Source: Proales similis | Taxonomy: Eukaryota; Rotifera; Eurotatoria; Ploima; Proalidae | NCBI GenBank assembly: GCA_019059635.1 | Contig: JAGVRJ010000007.1 | Coordinates: 1,364,001-1,428,000, forward strand | Direction: 5' to 3' | DNA length: 64,000 nt | Shown: piece by piece, positions 11,279 to 24,019 of the stretch | Numbering within the stretch: position 1 is the first letter of the stretch | Layout of the letters: every line of letters starts with the position of its first letter | Notes under the pieces: model-generated | What the model saw: only the letters and a program-made list of their open reading frames with translations | Told to the model about the DNA's origin: nothing | The model's database searches: none | Translations under genes and position numbers: made by a program

Positions 11279-14200
11279 TTATTTATTGGCCTGTTTATAG
11301 AGTGAATAATAAACGGACTTGGCATCTAAAAGAGCTTGATGCGTGCCTTCCTCGCAAACAACGCCCTCCTTGACCACAGAAATTTTGCTTGCGTTTTCAA
11401 CAGTCGTAAGACGATGTGCAATCACAATGCAAGTTCTGCCTTTTTGCGCCCGATCAAGAGCATCTTGAACAATTCGCTCTGATTGAGTATCAAGAGCCGA
11501 GGTTGCTTCATCCATAAGCAAAATTTTTGGCTGCTTGATAAGTGCTCGAGCTATAAGAAGATAACCACATTAATCTAAATGGTCTCTTAAGTTCACTTTA
11601 AGGTTAACCTATGGCTATTCGCTGCTTTTCTCCTCCAGATATTTGTCCTCCTTTCGAGCCGACCACTGTATCAAATTTCTAATAACAATTATGATCAAGC
11701 GATTAACTGATTTTAACAAAAAATTTGCTGAAAATCCAAAATAAAAGACCTTTGGCAAAGATACGATTCGGTCGTAGATGTTTGATTCGACAGTCACTGA
11801 AATTATATTTTCCATTGAAATCTGTTGAGCTAGGTTGACTTTTATGATTTTAATCATTTTCAAGATAAAATTACATCGTTCCGGCTGATGTTTCCGAATA
11901 TTATGTTCTGTTTGATGGTGTCGTTGAAAAGAACTGGCTCCTGAGAAACAAGACCGATTGTCGCTCGAAGCCATTGTATGTTTAATTTTCTAATTTCTAC
12001 TCCATCGATTGTGATTGATCCTGCTGAAGGATCATAAAAACGAAGAAGAAGCGAGCAGACAGTTGATTTTCCGGAGCCAGAAGGGCCAACTAAAGCGTTT
12101 GTTTCGCCTTTTCCAATTCTTAGGTTGAAATTCTTTAGAATCTTCAAGTTCGGCCTATTTGGGTAGCTGAACTCTATATTTTTGAATTCGATGACACCTT
12201 CCACTTTGTCCGGCTTGAGACCGTCCGTGCCTAAAGAGTCGATCTTTGGAATCCTGTCGATTATGCGGAATGCAGTTTTGGCAGCGTTTGACGCCTTTTT
12301 CTGATCAGGCAACTGAGCATAGACACGTCCCAGAATTAGCGATGAGAAAGTCAATGAAGCGTATACTTTGTAAACATTTGAAATCGGTAGGCCATCATTT
12401 TTTATCAGAATCCATCCGACTCCGAATGCTGTTCCTTGTATGAAGAACAACAGAGAGTTGGATAAAGAGTAAAAAAACGATTGCACATTTGTGAGCCAGA
12501 GAGAACGCCTAAACTTTGCTTCAAAGCAGTTCATAAACTCGTATAGAAAGTATTGCTCACGACCAAGAGAAATCACACTTTTTATGTTATCAAATGTCTC
12601 GGTGGCAATTCTTCCTCCTTCGTCAGTGTTAAATCGGCCTTTTTGGTTTGAGGTGTTTGTGATCGAGCGACTACTTATCACTCCGCTTATAAAGCTGATA
12701 GGGACAAATATGATCATCGCGAAAGCGAGCTTCCATGCCAGTACAAAGGAAAGTACTACTGCAAAGCCAACTCCAGCAATTCCTTGGGAAAGCAAGCTTA
12801 TTTTATCGGAAGTAAGACCTTTGCAGAAAGGAGCACTGGACGCTAGCTGGCTATTCAGAATGCTCGAACGATTCTCATCTTGATCATGAAAAGCCATTTC
12901 TTGTCGGAGCATTGAATGGAACATACTGACTCTAATACGCTTGGTTAACCTTGAACCAGAGAGGGAAAATGCGTAGTTATATACAAAAGTAGCAACAAAA
13001 TTTAAAACACCGAAGCCCAGTAGAATACCCATATACTGCAAGCTAAGACGAGTCTGCTCAGAAGCGCTTGGAGATGCAAAGATTGTATAAATCTCAGAGA
13101 ACACTAGTGATATGGCTGGGAAAATAGCGCCGTTAATAGCCTGTCCGATTGCACCCACCAGAATCCAGATAAACTCGGACCTTTGGTATTTTAAAAGTTT
13201 TTTCTCATAATAGAACAAACCGCGCTTCCAAGTTCGCTTAAATTTGTCCCTTTTTTTCTTCTTTTCTTTAATCGTTTTCTTTTCTTGCGATTTTGTATAT
13301 TCAGTAGGAACAATAGTTGCTATCGGTCTTTTATAAGCACTGTCTGAATCGAGTCCTTGAGGGTGTTCGTCGTTCTCTGGTTCTAGTTTTGCCTGAGCAG
13401 TGACAAGTTCATGGTATATTCCTTTTGCGTCCATCAGAGCTGAATGAGAACCCATTTCAACGACTTTTCCTTCTTTGAGGCCAACTATCAGATCTGCATT
13501 GCGTATTGTACTGAGACGATGAGCAATAATAATTGTTGTTCGACCGACTTTAGCACGGTTGAGCGCATCCTGAACAGCTCTTTCTGATTCATAGTCTAAA
13601 GCGCTAGTCGCTTCGTCTAAAAGTAGAATCTTGGGGTTTCGAATGAGAGCCCGGGCAATTGCGATTCTTTGTTTTTGGCCTCCTGAGAGCTGGGCGCCTC
13701 TTTCACCGACCTGAGTATCATATTGATCAGAGCACTGCATAATGAAATTGTGAGCATTCGCATTCTTGGCTGCCTCTTCTATTTCCGCATCCGTTGCATT
13801 CAGTCTGCCAATACGTATGTTTTCCCTATTTCGGGATGATTAAGTTTATGAAAATCATACCGTTATCTTTTTCAAAACTTACCTGATGCTCCCAGTAAAT
13901 AAAATCGGCTCCTGACTTACCAGAGCCATATTTTCCCGCAACCAATTTATGTCCAGTTCATATATTTGATGATCATCGATTCTAATTTCACCTGATTCTG
14001 GTAGATAGAATCTTTGAAGTAAAGAAATCACGGTTGACTTGCCACAGCCACTTGAATAAAATTTATGATACAAAAATTGAAATACAAAAATCGAAATTTC
14101 TTTAAACAAACCTGGCACCAACGAGGGCGATAGTCTTTCCAGCTTGAATTTTAAGATTCAAATTTTTCAGAATTGGACGATCTTTGCGCTGTGGGTAGCT

Positions 14201-16000
14201 GAAAAAGACCGAGCGAAATTCTATGTCTCCTTTCAATGAGTCTAATTTCTTTCCCGATGAATTAAATACGTCGATTTGAGACTTTCGGTTTAGATATTCA
14301 AAAACTTGAACTGCAGCTGCCCTTGCTTCGGTCAAATCCTTGAGATAAGGCAGAGATTGACCCAATGAAAAAGTAGCAGTGATCATGCAAAAAAAGCAAA
14401 GCATCAGGTTTCCAGGATAATATTCTTCACAGTCAATTCTGGCCAAGTAAACGGCATAAACCAAGCCAACTGCAAAGGTGACGCAAAATAGGCCGTTAGT
14501 TATTCCACCTGATATTCCTGTCAGAAGACCTTTCTTTAACGACATCTTCTCCGCATAATTCAAGTTTCCTTCGAACTTTTTTATAAAATACTTTTGAAGG
14601 CCCAAGGAAACAACGGTTCTGATTGCACCTAAACTTTCTTGAGCCACTTTTCCTGAATGGGCGTAAGCTTGGAACTCCTTAACAGAATACTTTTTAATGA
14701 AACCAACAGTAATAGCCGTTGAAAAAATCATAAATGGAAGAATGGCCAGCAAAACCAAAGTAAACTTCCATGCAGTAATAAGAGCGAGTATAACGCATCC
14801 AAGACCACGAGAAATCATGGCTATAAAATCAGTCCACTTAAAGCTTATTCCAATTTTGATCGTGTCGATATTACTAAAAGCCATTTAAAGCTGCTAGATA
14901 CACAAAGCCGTTTTAACTCTTAAAAATACCTGATCAGTACGCTAGATAGTTCTCCTGGACTAGATTGGTCAAAAAACGCCATTTCTTGGCTCACAAGCGA
15001 TTCAAAAAGTTTGTTTCTAGCGTTTAAAAAATTTTTAGCTTATCTTTAGTCAATTTGATTGTTTTGAGCACAGTTTAGTGTATACCTCATGCACTTAATT
15101 TGCCGTTCAGCTGAAATATTTGCACTCACATGGTGAAGATGGTTGGCTATGAGTGAAACTGTTCCAAGAACTATATAAAGAATAATTGTTTGAATTATTC
15201 GCTCATCGAAGTTTGAACCACCAATTGTAAAATCAAAGCTTTTAGCACAGCATATATAACCGGTTATTGCATTTAGCATTCAATTTTCTTACCACTGAGT
15301 TGTTTCATTGATTTCTAAGCAAACAGAGAAATTTAAATGGAAACTCGTGATTTTTTAAGTATTTACCTCTAGGGTCACTTATATTGAATGAACTGAGTCT
15401 TAGAGTCTTCTCATAATCGATGTAAGTGTCTACTATTCGGCCATAAAGCAAAAACATTAATGGATAAATGGCTCCTGAACCCAATGCAGTAGCGAAACCA
15501 ACAATTATCAAAAGCTTGTCAATTTTATCTGCATATTTGAACTAAAATTCTATTTAGTGGGGAGAGATATTCAATGAATTGTTCTCTGTTTTTACCAGCT
15601 CTGAAACTTTAACCCCAATTTTCTTTTCTTTAGTTTTTCTTTTTGGCCGCAGTTTTCTGAGTATTGACGACTTCCAATTCCTATTAGGGTCAGAAATGGT
15701 ACGACTAAGATTCTTTAAACATCTGTCGATTTAGAGTTTTACTTGTTTGGATTTTCCTCTTCAATTTCCGTTTCTTCGAGCTTTTCCGAGTCAATATTTT
15801 CCAATTCAAAATTTTCCCTTTAAACTCATTTGTAAGTTCAAAATAGTTTACCGACTTGCATTATCTTACACGGCGGTCTTGGCCAAATCAGTGGCATCTG
15901 CTGAGCCAACATCAGTAGCGATTAACTGGCTTCCATTAAGCTCTGCTCTGTTTTGCTCATCAGCTAAACTGCGTAATTCTTGGGAATTTTTTCTTGGCAT
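11279..16000 (-). CDS. ABCB1: P-glycoprotein-type ABC transporter (full, ABCB1-like)
   Basis: A full exporter, two membrane domains and two ATPase domains, about 1,280 residues in about a dozen exons. Start ATG at 16000; two short exons encode a charged N-terminus, then [16 protein letters not shown] and [15 protein letters not shown], typical of the first membrane helix of P-glycoprotein. NBD1 has SGCGKST (Walker A, interrupted by an intron before it), signature LSGGQKQR and [15 protein letters not shown]2 has GPSGSGKST, signature ISGGEKQR (Glu instead of the usual Gln) and [12 protein letters not shown]. Nothing essential is missing. Such proteins pump hydrophobic compounds out of cells and protect against xenobiotics. 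It ends ...LYKQANK at 11279. NUSAP1 lies upstream on the same strand. Confidence 0.9.
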
Positions 16001-16368
16001 TTCGATTTACTCTTGTTTTTGCTGAGTCATAGAAATGCAAAATAGTCCGGACAAGGCAGAACTTAAACCAGACAGTTTCTACTCGTTTTATAATAATCTA
16101 AAAACAAAAAAGTAACACATTTAATGAGAGTGAATGCGTCTTGCATAACACCAAGTCGTTGAACCGTGACATAAAATGAAGCTGGAATTTTTAGCCTCTG
16201 TGCTGTGCGTGAAATTATCTCGATTCAAATGTCGAGACCGAGGTAAAGTTTAGATAAGAAAAGAAACATTTTATTATCCACATCTCATTAATATGATACG
16301 AAAATTGAAAAAAATACGCCTCGTGGCATGTTAAGATTTTAGTTTACTTTTGAATTTGATTTCAAGGT
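16001..16368. other. Gap between ABC transporter 5' end and NUSAP1 3' end
   Basis: Both neighbours are on the minus strand. The 368 bases should hold the NUSAP1 3' end and the ABC transporter promoter. A CTCAG acceptor-like site lies shortly upstream of the transporter ATG. Nothing else is seen. Confidence 0.4.
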
Positions 16369-18024
16369 CTATTGATTTTTTTGGCTCAATGGACCTGATG
16401 ATGTTGGAATTTGATGCATTCTTGATTTTGTAATAGACATACGTTTGCTGCTCCACTCCAGTCGCATGTTGGGCGTGCTAGTCAAGTCTCTGTTCATTCT
16501 GCTTTGACTTATGTTAATAGACTTTTCCATTGCTGAGCCAGTGTTCTCTTTAGATAGACCAGCTGTCATTGAGGACAGGAAAATTGACTTTGAATTGAAA
16601 TCGACTGGTTTAAGCTTTCCGACATGAGGATTATAGCCTAGTGGTCTAGAGAGACTGGCAGCTAGGTCAAAAGATTTACGACGATTGAAAGAGCTACACT
16701 GGTTTTCGCTGGCAGCTGGCTTTGTTTTGAGAGCTTGGCTATTAGTTATGTTCCCACGACTCCTAGACACGTGAGAAGTGTTGAGAGTTGAGCTATTATC
16801 TGATATTGGTCGAGATTCTCTCTTAATTGGTGGTTGTAATTGTGGCTTTACCACCTTAGAACTAGTAAATGGTAGTTTCAAGTCTTTTTGGAGAGGCTTT
16901 ACTGGGACGTTGGGCTTTGAGAGAGATAGAGACATTGACCGTCGCCTATTTGCTTGAGTACTTTGATTATGATCCAAAGCCTCCTGCGAGTTGCCAGTGA
17001 GTTTACGAGATCTCTCTTCTTTTCTTTTCACATACGCGTCAATCGACTCCGTTTTAGCCATTTTGTTTTCGTAAATCGCACGAAAATTCGGAACTCTGCT
17101 TCTCTGCGAGCAGTTAGAGACTGAACGAACCTGAGCTTTTTTTTGGCTGGTTTCTTTAGCGGGTAATTCTGGTTGAACTGGTTTTACGATGCGCACTCCG
17201 CCGCCACTTTGATTCACACGCTCAAAGGCAATTTGCTTGGGTTGCTGAGCTACAGCTCCGCCTGCTCTGATCGTTTTTTTCTCGAAAATTCGAGGTTCTT
17301 TAACTACTGGGGCAGTTGTTGATGCTAAATCAATACAAATGGTTGGGTTGCAAGTTTTGGCAAGCTGGAATCCAGGTTTCGGCGGAATTTCGTTACACTC
17401 CAAATTCTGGGGCTCAGGCAGCTCATCCTTAGGATTTGATAAATTGGTATTCGTTTCTGAATGCGCTAATATTGCTTCTTCCTCCTTTTTCATATTTGTA
17501 CTCAGATCTTTATCCAACTCAACAAGAACATCTGAAGGAGCTTCTGTGGTGATTTTTGTCTCTATGGTGTATGTCTGGTCATCAGAATCCAAATTTAGTT
17601 TTAAAGTAACTTCTGGAGAAACTGCCTTTTGAATTTTGCCTTTTTTTCCTTTGTTTCTCTTGGATTTCGCTTTTTTGGGTTTTGGGTCGGATGCACTCGC
17701 ACTTGAATGTCGCTTGAGTGATTTCGATTCCAGCTCTGTATTTTCAACATTACCATTACAATCTTGATGAAATTCTGGGCTTTGGTTTTTATCTTTAGTA
17801 AAATCCGGCTTCTCTTTATCGCTTGAGGTTTGTGGTGGGGTCGGTACGCTCTCGGGCTTTTGATTGGAAGAGTTTAGGTTGAGATTTTCCAAATGTGCTT
17901 GTATAGCATCTATTAGAGGCTGCTTTTTGGGGGCCTTTCCGAGTTCACCCATGATTCCAAGCTCTTTGGCCTTTTTTCGAAGGTCTTGGTATTTCATTTG
18001 GGAGATGTCAATCTCTTCCTTCAT
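16369..18024 (-). CDS. NUSAP1: Nucleolar and spindle-associated protein 1 (NUSAP1)
   Basis: Intronless, 551 residues from the ATG at 18024; upstream in-frame codons look like leader sequence and the SAP domain begins directly after this Met. Residues about 6-45 form a SAP motif (QMKYQDLRKKAKELGI), a DNA-binding helix pair. The middle is rich in Lys, Ser and Pro with a KSKRNKGKKGK nuclear-signal-like cluster. At about residue 335 comes VPNFRAIYENKMAKTESIDAY, and at about 460 FDLAASLSRPLGYNPHVGKL, two blocks that define NUSAP1. The family binds and bundles microtubules around chromosomes in mitosis and is regulated by Ran and importins. Longer than human NUSAP1 (441 residues), mainly through the middle region. 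The C-terminal charged helix of the vertebrate protein is not obvious. Confidence 0.85.
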   Translation of the reverse strand: MKEEIDISQMKYQDLRKKAKELGIMGELGKAPKKQPLIDAIQAHLENLNLNSSNQKPESVPTPPQTSSDKEKPDFTKDKNQSPEFHQDCNGNVENTELESKSLKRHSSASASDPKPKKAKSKRNKGKKGKIQKAVSPEVTLKLNLDSDDQTYTIETKITTEAPSDVLVELDKDLSTNMKKEEEAILAHSETNTNLSNPKDELPEPQNLECNEIPPKPGFQLAKTCNPTICIDLASTTAPVVKEPRIFEKKTIRAGGAVAQQPKQIAFERVNQSGGGVRIVKPVQPELPAKETSQKKAQVRSVSNCSQRSRVPNFRAIYENKMAKTESIDAYVKRKEERSRKLTGNSQEALDHNQSTQANRRRSMSLSLSKPNVPVKPLQKDLKLPFTSSKVVKPQLQPPIKRESRPISDNSSTLNTSHVSRSRGNITNSQALKTKPAASENQCSSFNRRKSFDLAASLSRPLGYNPHVGKLKPVDFNSKSIFLSSMTAGLSKENTGSAMEKSINISQSRMNRDLTSTPNMRLEWSSKRMSITKSRMHQIPTSSGPLSQKNQ

Positions 18025-18434
18025 TGTGATGGTACGAATTAGAAGTTGAAGTAGATTAAAAAAGAACGTTGTCCTCGCTGTCGGCGGCGTCAAATCTGCT
18101 TTATTTTCGACCCCACCCGTCCTTCACCTTCGTCATATGCTTTACTCAATTGACCACTCCAAGGTGCCCGCAATTTGTCTGAATTATAAAACGTTCTCCC
18201 TAAAACGATACACTTACTTGAACCTCTTTCAAAAGAAAACAAAAAAAGTCCATCTCTTAAATTATTAAATTATATTCAAATTTAATTAGACAAAATAAAT
18301 CGTTCAAATACGAGCAAGTGGTAACAATTTGAAATATCGAACATTTTTCGAATCATTTCCCTCGAATCGAATCATTTTAACTGATAGCAAGCCGGTAATA
18401 TGTTGCCGTCGTTCGCAATAACCGTCTTTAATTT
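18025..18434. other. Gap between NUSAP1 start and first TRPM gene end
   Basis: About 410 AT-rich bases holding the NUSAP1 promoter and the TRPM 3' end. No gene or repeat seen. Unlike many neighbours, NUSAP1 has no acceptor-like AG in the 40 bases before its ATG. Confidence 0.4.
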
Positions 18435-21400
18435 CTAGCTCTTTTCAAGGTTGTTAATCAAGCTCTTTGACTCAATTACTTCATTAAGCTTTTGTTCAAG
18501 GGTTTCCAGCCTATAAAGTACGCCAATTTTACATTTGCCCTTGAATCAATTTTAGAAGAGTTTACTTTTCATTAGTCCAGGCAAGTCGCTCAGGAATGGT
18601 CTCCCTTAGCCTTTGCATTTCATAGCGCATGAATTCTTCGGAATATTTCCTTTCAATGGCCGTTTCTTCGTCTTAATGTGAAGAAATAAGCTTCATAAGA
18701 TTTAGTCCAGAAAAATACGAAAAATATGTGCCTGCGACTGATGATAATTCGACTTCGTCCGCGATGCCAAAGATGTAACGTGTGAGCGATATCAAATACG
18801 CTACTATATTAACCGGCGGTGGAAATATGGATGAATACTGGTATTCGGATACAAGCCGATAGCGCTGAAATTTCCACACAAGATCGGTATTGTCGTGAAC
18901 ATCTTGAAACGTGGAGCTTAAAATAATATTTAAGACATACAAATATTTGAGACAATTGCATTTAATAATTAGTCCCTTTTTGGGCTCACCTAAACATGGC
19001 AATAAGCAAATTTAATAAAAGAACATTTCCGATGATCATATAAAGCATGAGCGCCACGTAAGAAAAGGCAATTCCACTTTTTTCTGGGCAACTATCACTA
19101 GAGTGACAATCAGCGTCTTCGCTTATTTCTTCGAGAATCCGCATCTCTCCATATATTGGCCAGTACGCTTTGTCAATCAATTTGACCAGCAGGTCAAGAC
19201 TCAGCTCATTACCCGGATACATTGTAGCCTTTAATTTTAAATACAAAGCGTCTGCTTCTGGTCTTATATTTGAGTAAATTTACTTGAGTGGTTATGCCAA
19301 AAGAGGCCACGAATATAGCGATTATTATAATAAAGAAGGTTAGATCGTACATCTACGAGAGAAAATCTGACACTTTAAACAATCAGATCCAGTTTCAAAT
19401 CGTTACCATCTTTTGGATCATGACCAGTTTAGGACCAAGGGTCTTGAAGATTATTGAAACATGCAGCAAACGAAGATACCAAACAAGAAGGTCAATCGAA
19501 TAAATAATTCTGATCAAATTTCAAGGACAGGGGTTTCAGGAATTTAAATGAAACTAAATTAATTACCGCGCATATTCAAAAAATGTTGGACCTGAAATAA
19601 AAGCGGTCAAGCGAAAACCCAAGCCGATGAAGAAAATCAAGCAGCCAAATATGTCTAGATAATTCCAGTTATTCTCCAAATATCGAATAAGTTTGCCTTT
19701 GAAATTGCTCTCAGAGTCACTGCAAATAAACTAAATTAAAGTTAGATGGTAAAACAATCAAAAAAAAACAACTGAATGTTAGCTTAACCTGATAAATTTC
19801 TTCCAGAATAAAAGAGAATATCCAATAGATGATCAAGTATTCTACCCAAGAAAGTATTGGAACCTTTTTGTCTAAATGAACCGGCTCGTTTTGCTCTCCT
19901 TTTTCAAAGTCTGTTTCATTTGAAACCTTTTGGACCTCTTCGGCTTCTTGGTTCAATTCGAACTTGCAAAGTATCATGAAGCTGAACAAGATCAAAAATA
20001 AAGTGTAGAACGCGGTATCGTAGATAAAGTGAACTTTAGGTGAAGAAATAAAACTACTAAGTCGAGCCCAGTACAACTGAACTAGATTCCTATCTTTCTT
20101 CAAAATGTCTAGTTCCTCCCGCACATTTTGTCTGCTTGTCACATTTGTTTGGCCATTCGATCCAATTATTCTTTTGATAAATACTTGCTCTTCCATTTCG
20201 TCGCTTGAGTCCTCTTCGGATTCACAATCTGAATCTTGATACTTGGTCATCGATGTCAACCAGGACTTGGGCGCTCTCAAGTAGGTTCTTAGTCCATTTT
20301 GATTTATTTCTGCTCTAAGATATGGTTTATTTTCTTCAAGCAAAGGACTAGACGGGTAAATTGGAAGCTTCTTACAGAGGTTGAGAGCTTTTATTTTTGA
20401 TATTGGTTGGCCGATCCAAGGATTTGTTCAAAGAATCCTTCAGAGCGGTGAATACAAAGATTATATAGAAGCGTTGTTTTTCAAGAATAAATTCTCACCG
20501 AAGATAAACTACTGGGAGAGTTCTCTTTCAGTAATAAAGGTGCAAATAATCCGAATGAGATACAGCTGAAAAAAAGCTTAAAAAAGTTAATAATAATCAA
20601 AATGTTAATCAAATTCAACTGTTTGAACATCTTAAGCAGATACATACTCTTAGAGACGCTCCAAATCCTTCTTTGAATTGTATTTTCCCGGCCCATATTT
20701 CGGTTATAAGATTCTGTACTGGGGACAGAGCGATAAATTTCAAGCATCTAGCGCCTTCCGCGATTTCTAGGCAAGTCATATCGTAGAATTTGACTTGGCT
20801 CATCAATATTTGCCGGTTAACAGCATCTTCAGTCTTTTTGTCAAGAAGTTTGAGAACGCCACAAGCCATATCCTCGTATGCACTAAGTAAAAAAATAGCT
20901 TTTTATTTTGACAACAATAAAGAACAGTTTCTTACTCTGCTTCTTCACTCAGTTCTATTTGAGTTTCTTTGAATCTTTTTGACATTTTCCTAAGCAAACC
21001 GCAAGCAAACAACGCACTGGCTATTTGATTTTTTCCAATTTTCCAAAATATTTTAGCTATTTCAAATCGGCTAGTTAATAGGGCCCAAACGAAAAGATTT
21101 TGTTCGGGTTCTTCCATCAAGAGTTTTCCTTTCAAAAAAAAAAAAGAATCTTAGGTATTCTCAAAAATATTAACGAAGTCATTAATCACTTATTCATTAA
21201 ATCTGACCAATAAGAGCAAATATAAAACTTACCCGTCTCTATCTCCCACTTTTGCTTGGGAAAGTTTTGTTTTTTGGCCCGTTTCTTAATAATCGTTTTC
21301 AGTTAAAAGTATTATTGACTGAGATGCATCAACGCAACCTTCATGTGGATAATGTGGGTCGGATCTACGTCGTAGCCCTCTAGAAAACTTGGCTTAAAGT

Positions 21401-23679
21401 CCTCAAAAAAGTTGTCTTTTAAAAACTTTCGTATTCCCGCGAAAGTGATGACCGGTAAGTCTTTCTTGGGAAAGTATTTTCTTTTCAACATATGGACCAA
21501 TGGCATGCTTTTAATATCGGCCAGTATCTATTCGAATTGAGAGATTTTACCATTAGCCTGGTAACTTCTAGCCTAGGATAAAAGAACATTACCTCGTCTG
21601 CGTTGTAAAGAAAGGCCAGCTTTTCTGTTTTCAAATAAAGAGGAAGGTTCAATCCGTTTTCTAAGAGTAACTCCACAAACTTCGGCCTGTTGTTCAATAG
21701 AGCCATTGTCATGAGGTCACTCAATTGATTCATTGTAAATTCCTCTTCGCCTGTGAATATGTCCGTTTTAGCGATGTCATCACGGTTCCATTGCACAGCA
21801 AGTTTCAAATTTTCATAGAACTCGCTCTTACGCGCTTAAAGAAAAATCACAGTCAGTTCAGACAGTTAGCAACTTGAATTTGGCGCTTAAAAACAATTAC
21901 AATTGAGAAAAGTTCTTAAAACGTGAAGCTCTATATCTTGACTTCCTTCTTCCCTGTCTAAGCGGAATATGTTGATCAAGTTGTCTTGCATTTTATCCAC
22001 AATAAATCTTAATCTTTCTGCGGCAATACTTAACTCCTCTTCAGACTTTCCATCCAGCATTCGCGAACATTTTACGAGCTGTACCAATTCTTCTTTACTT
22101 TTTTCGGAAATAATATTACAAATTATCAATTGCGTGTAAAAGATGAATTGGCTACTTTGCGTTCTTCAGATTAGAAGCGTTCGCAATTAGATCGGCACAG
22201 CCTTTGCTTCCCTATTCCCAATTTCAGCTAAACTACTGTTTGAACAAGACAGAGTACATTAGTTACCGCTAAAACCATCACAGGAATATTTTTTTCGATC
22301 GCCTCTTTAACGGTAAAAAGAGTGTTAGGTCCTCCTTGGACAACGATCAATACCATAGGAATTAAATCTTCATGAATTTCATTTGAATCGTTTGCTCCCG
22401 GTTCTAGTGATTTCCAATCATCCACCATTGCACTTTGTAACAAACGCCTCTTTTCATAATAGCGTAAACTCTTCCCTTTACGCAGTTCTGCTTCCAGGTT
22501 TGATCTGAACTCAATTTCTTTTCCAAATTTGCCTTCTGAGCCGTCGTCTACGAGAACAAAGTGGGTATGATTAGGATCAAGTAAGACATCTTTTGTTGTT
22601 CCAACGATTGAATGTCTTGCTGCCCTGAGGGAGACGCCATATTCGGAATTTTCAGTGGCGTCGCTTTTTGCATAGAAAAGATGTACCTCCAAGGTAACCG
22701 GAAAATTTAAGTAAAAGTTCGGGTTTAAAAAAAACAAAATATAACTTACTGCATCTTTATTTTGGGTACATTTTTGTGGCAACATACGACTCAGCCCAAG
22801 CATTTTTTTTGGCTTTCGATCGAATAAAAAATAGATTCAAAAGACTAAACTAATGAGAACTTTGACTACCTTGATAATCATCTGGTCTCTATGAGCAACT
22901 TTGCCCCATGTTGCGATTCCGATGACGGGCAAAGGCTCTTTAAGGGTAAGAAACCCCTCAGCCACTGCTTCACCAACTAGTCTCATAACTCCTGTGTTTG
23001 TTCCTCCCGTGATAATCCAAGCTCCAGTTGAAGCTGCAGCTTTAACAAGTCCTTGCTTGAAGGCCTTTTTCATTCGATGAGGAATTGTGAACTTTTGTGC
23101 GCCACCAGTAACACTAAGAATGAGTTTTGGTGGGCGTAAATTCCAGCCTTGCCGATTAAACATAAACTCGATCATGTCCTCTGGTTTTGACTCGACTTCT
23201 ACACGAATGAACTTTATAACGGTTCAATTCATTACTTAAGTCGGTAAAAACTCCTCTGAAATTCGGCTTATTACTTGAGCAGATTTCGTGTGAGAGCCTG
23301 GAAAACTCAATGTTCCATAAGCATCAGTAGGCATTTTCACTGTACATGCTTTGTAGTTCCATTTATCCTCAGTTGATTGTAGAGAATGTGCATAACGATC
23401 CTTTTCGCATCCTGAACAAACCTTTAGCCTTTTTAAACAGTTAAGGACGGAAAGTCTTGGCTTGTCATTTTCTCTGTTACTTGGGATTTTCTACATATAA
23501 TGTGCAAACTCGCTTTTGAAAATAGCCAGGGGAACTTGGAGTCAGTGGAGCACTTTGTGGTTTCGCGAAAAGTTCCTCTCCGTAGATTTTCTGGTGGAAA
23601 AAGACTATTCGTTTATTCAAAAAAAGCACTGTTTTCTCACACTTACTTCCAAGTCGACTTGGGTATTGTCATCGGTCAT
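18435..23679 (-). CDS. TRPM-type cation channel, copy A
   Basis: A melastatin-type TRP channel in many short exons. The N-terminus (ATG at 23679) leads into Cys-containing and PTDAYG segments, then the TRPM homology region: LILSVTGGAQKF, STGAWIITGGTNTGVMRLVG, LVDDGSEGKFGKEIEF, VVQGGPNTLFTV. A pre-S1 segment SCISFGLFAPLLL (about 20,560-20,600) is followed by S1 (HFIYDTAFYTLFLILFSFMI), the S4-S5 part (LGPKLVMIQKMV on the minus strand near 19,430), the pore region NKAYWPIYGEM-like (about 19,140-19,170) and S6 (LLNLLIAMF). The TRP segment VWKFQRYRLV and a short coiled coil (LETLEQKLNEV) end the protein. No kinase or NUDT9 domain follows, so it is a channel only. Likely a Ca2+/Mg2+-permeable cation channel. 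Tandem with copy B, 341 bases away. Confidence 0.88.
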
Positions 23680-24019
23680 GATTTATTTTGAACACTACGA
23701 AACTTATGGAGCTCAAATCAAGCTACTCTGCCAAAACTAAAATAAACCGCGTGCAGTCCCCCTCTTATCTCAAAAACTTAAATTCAACAACCGAACAAAC
23801 GAGCTTATCAACAGTTGCGATTAACTTCATCATCAAGCCTCCCTTCTCCATTTTATTACTAAACTTGCAATATTTTTATATTACTCTATATTTCCATCTA
23901 AAAATTAATCTTATTATATAATGAGTATGCTTCTAGTGGTGAATCAACGATTCTAATGATGAAATTCGAAATTCTTATTTTATTAGTCAACCAAGGACAT
24001 TTCGGTTAAGACCAGTCAT
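23680..24019. other. Gap between tandem TRPM copies A and B
   Basis: 340 bases between the stop of copy B and the start of copy A, both minus strand. It must hold the copy A promoter. No further structure seen. Confidence 0.4.
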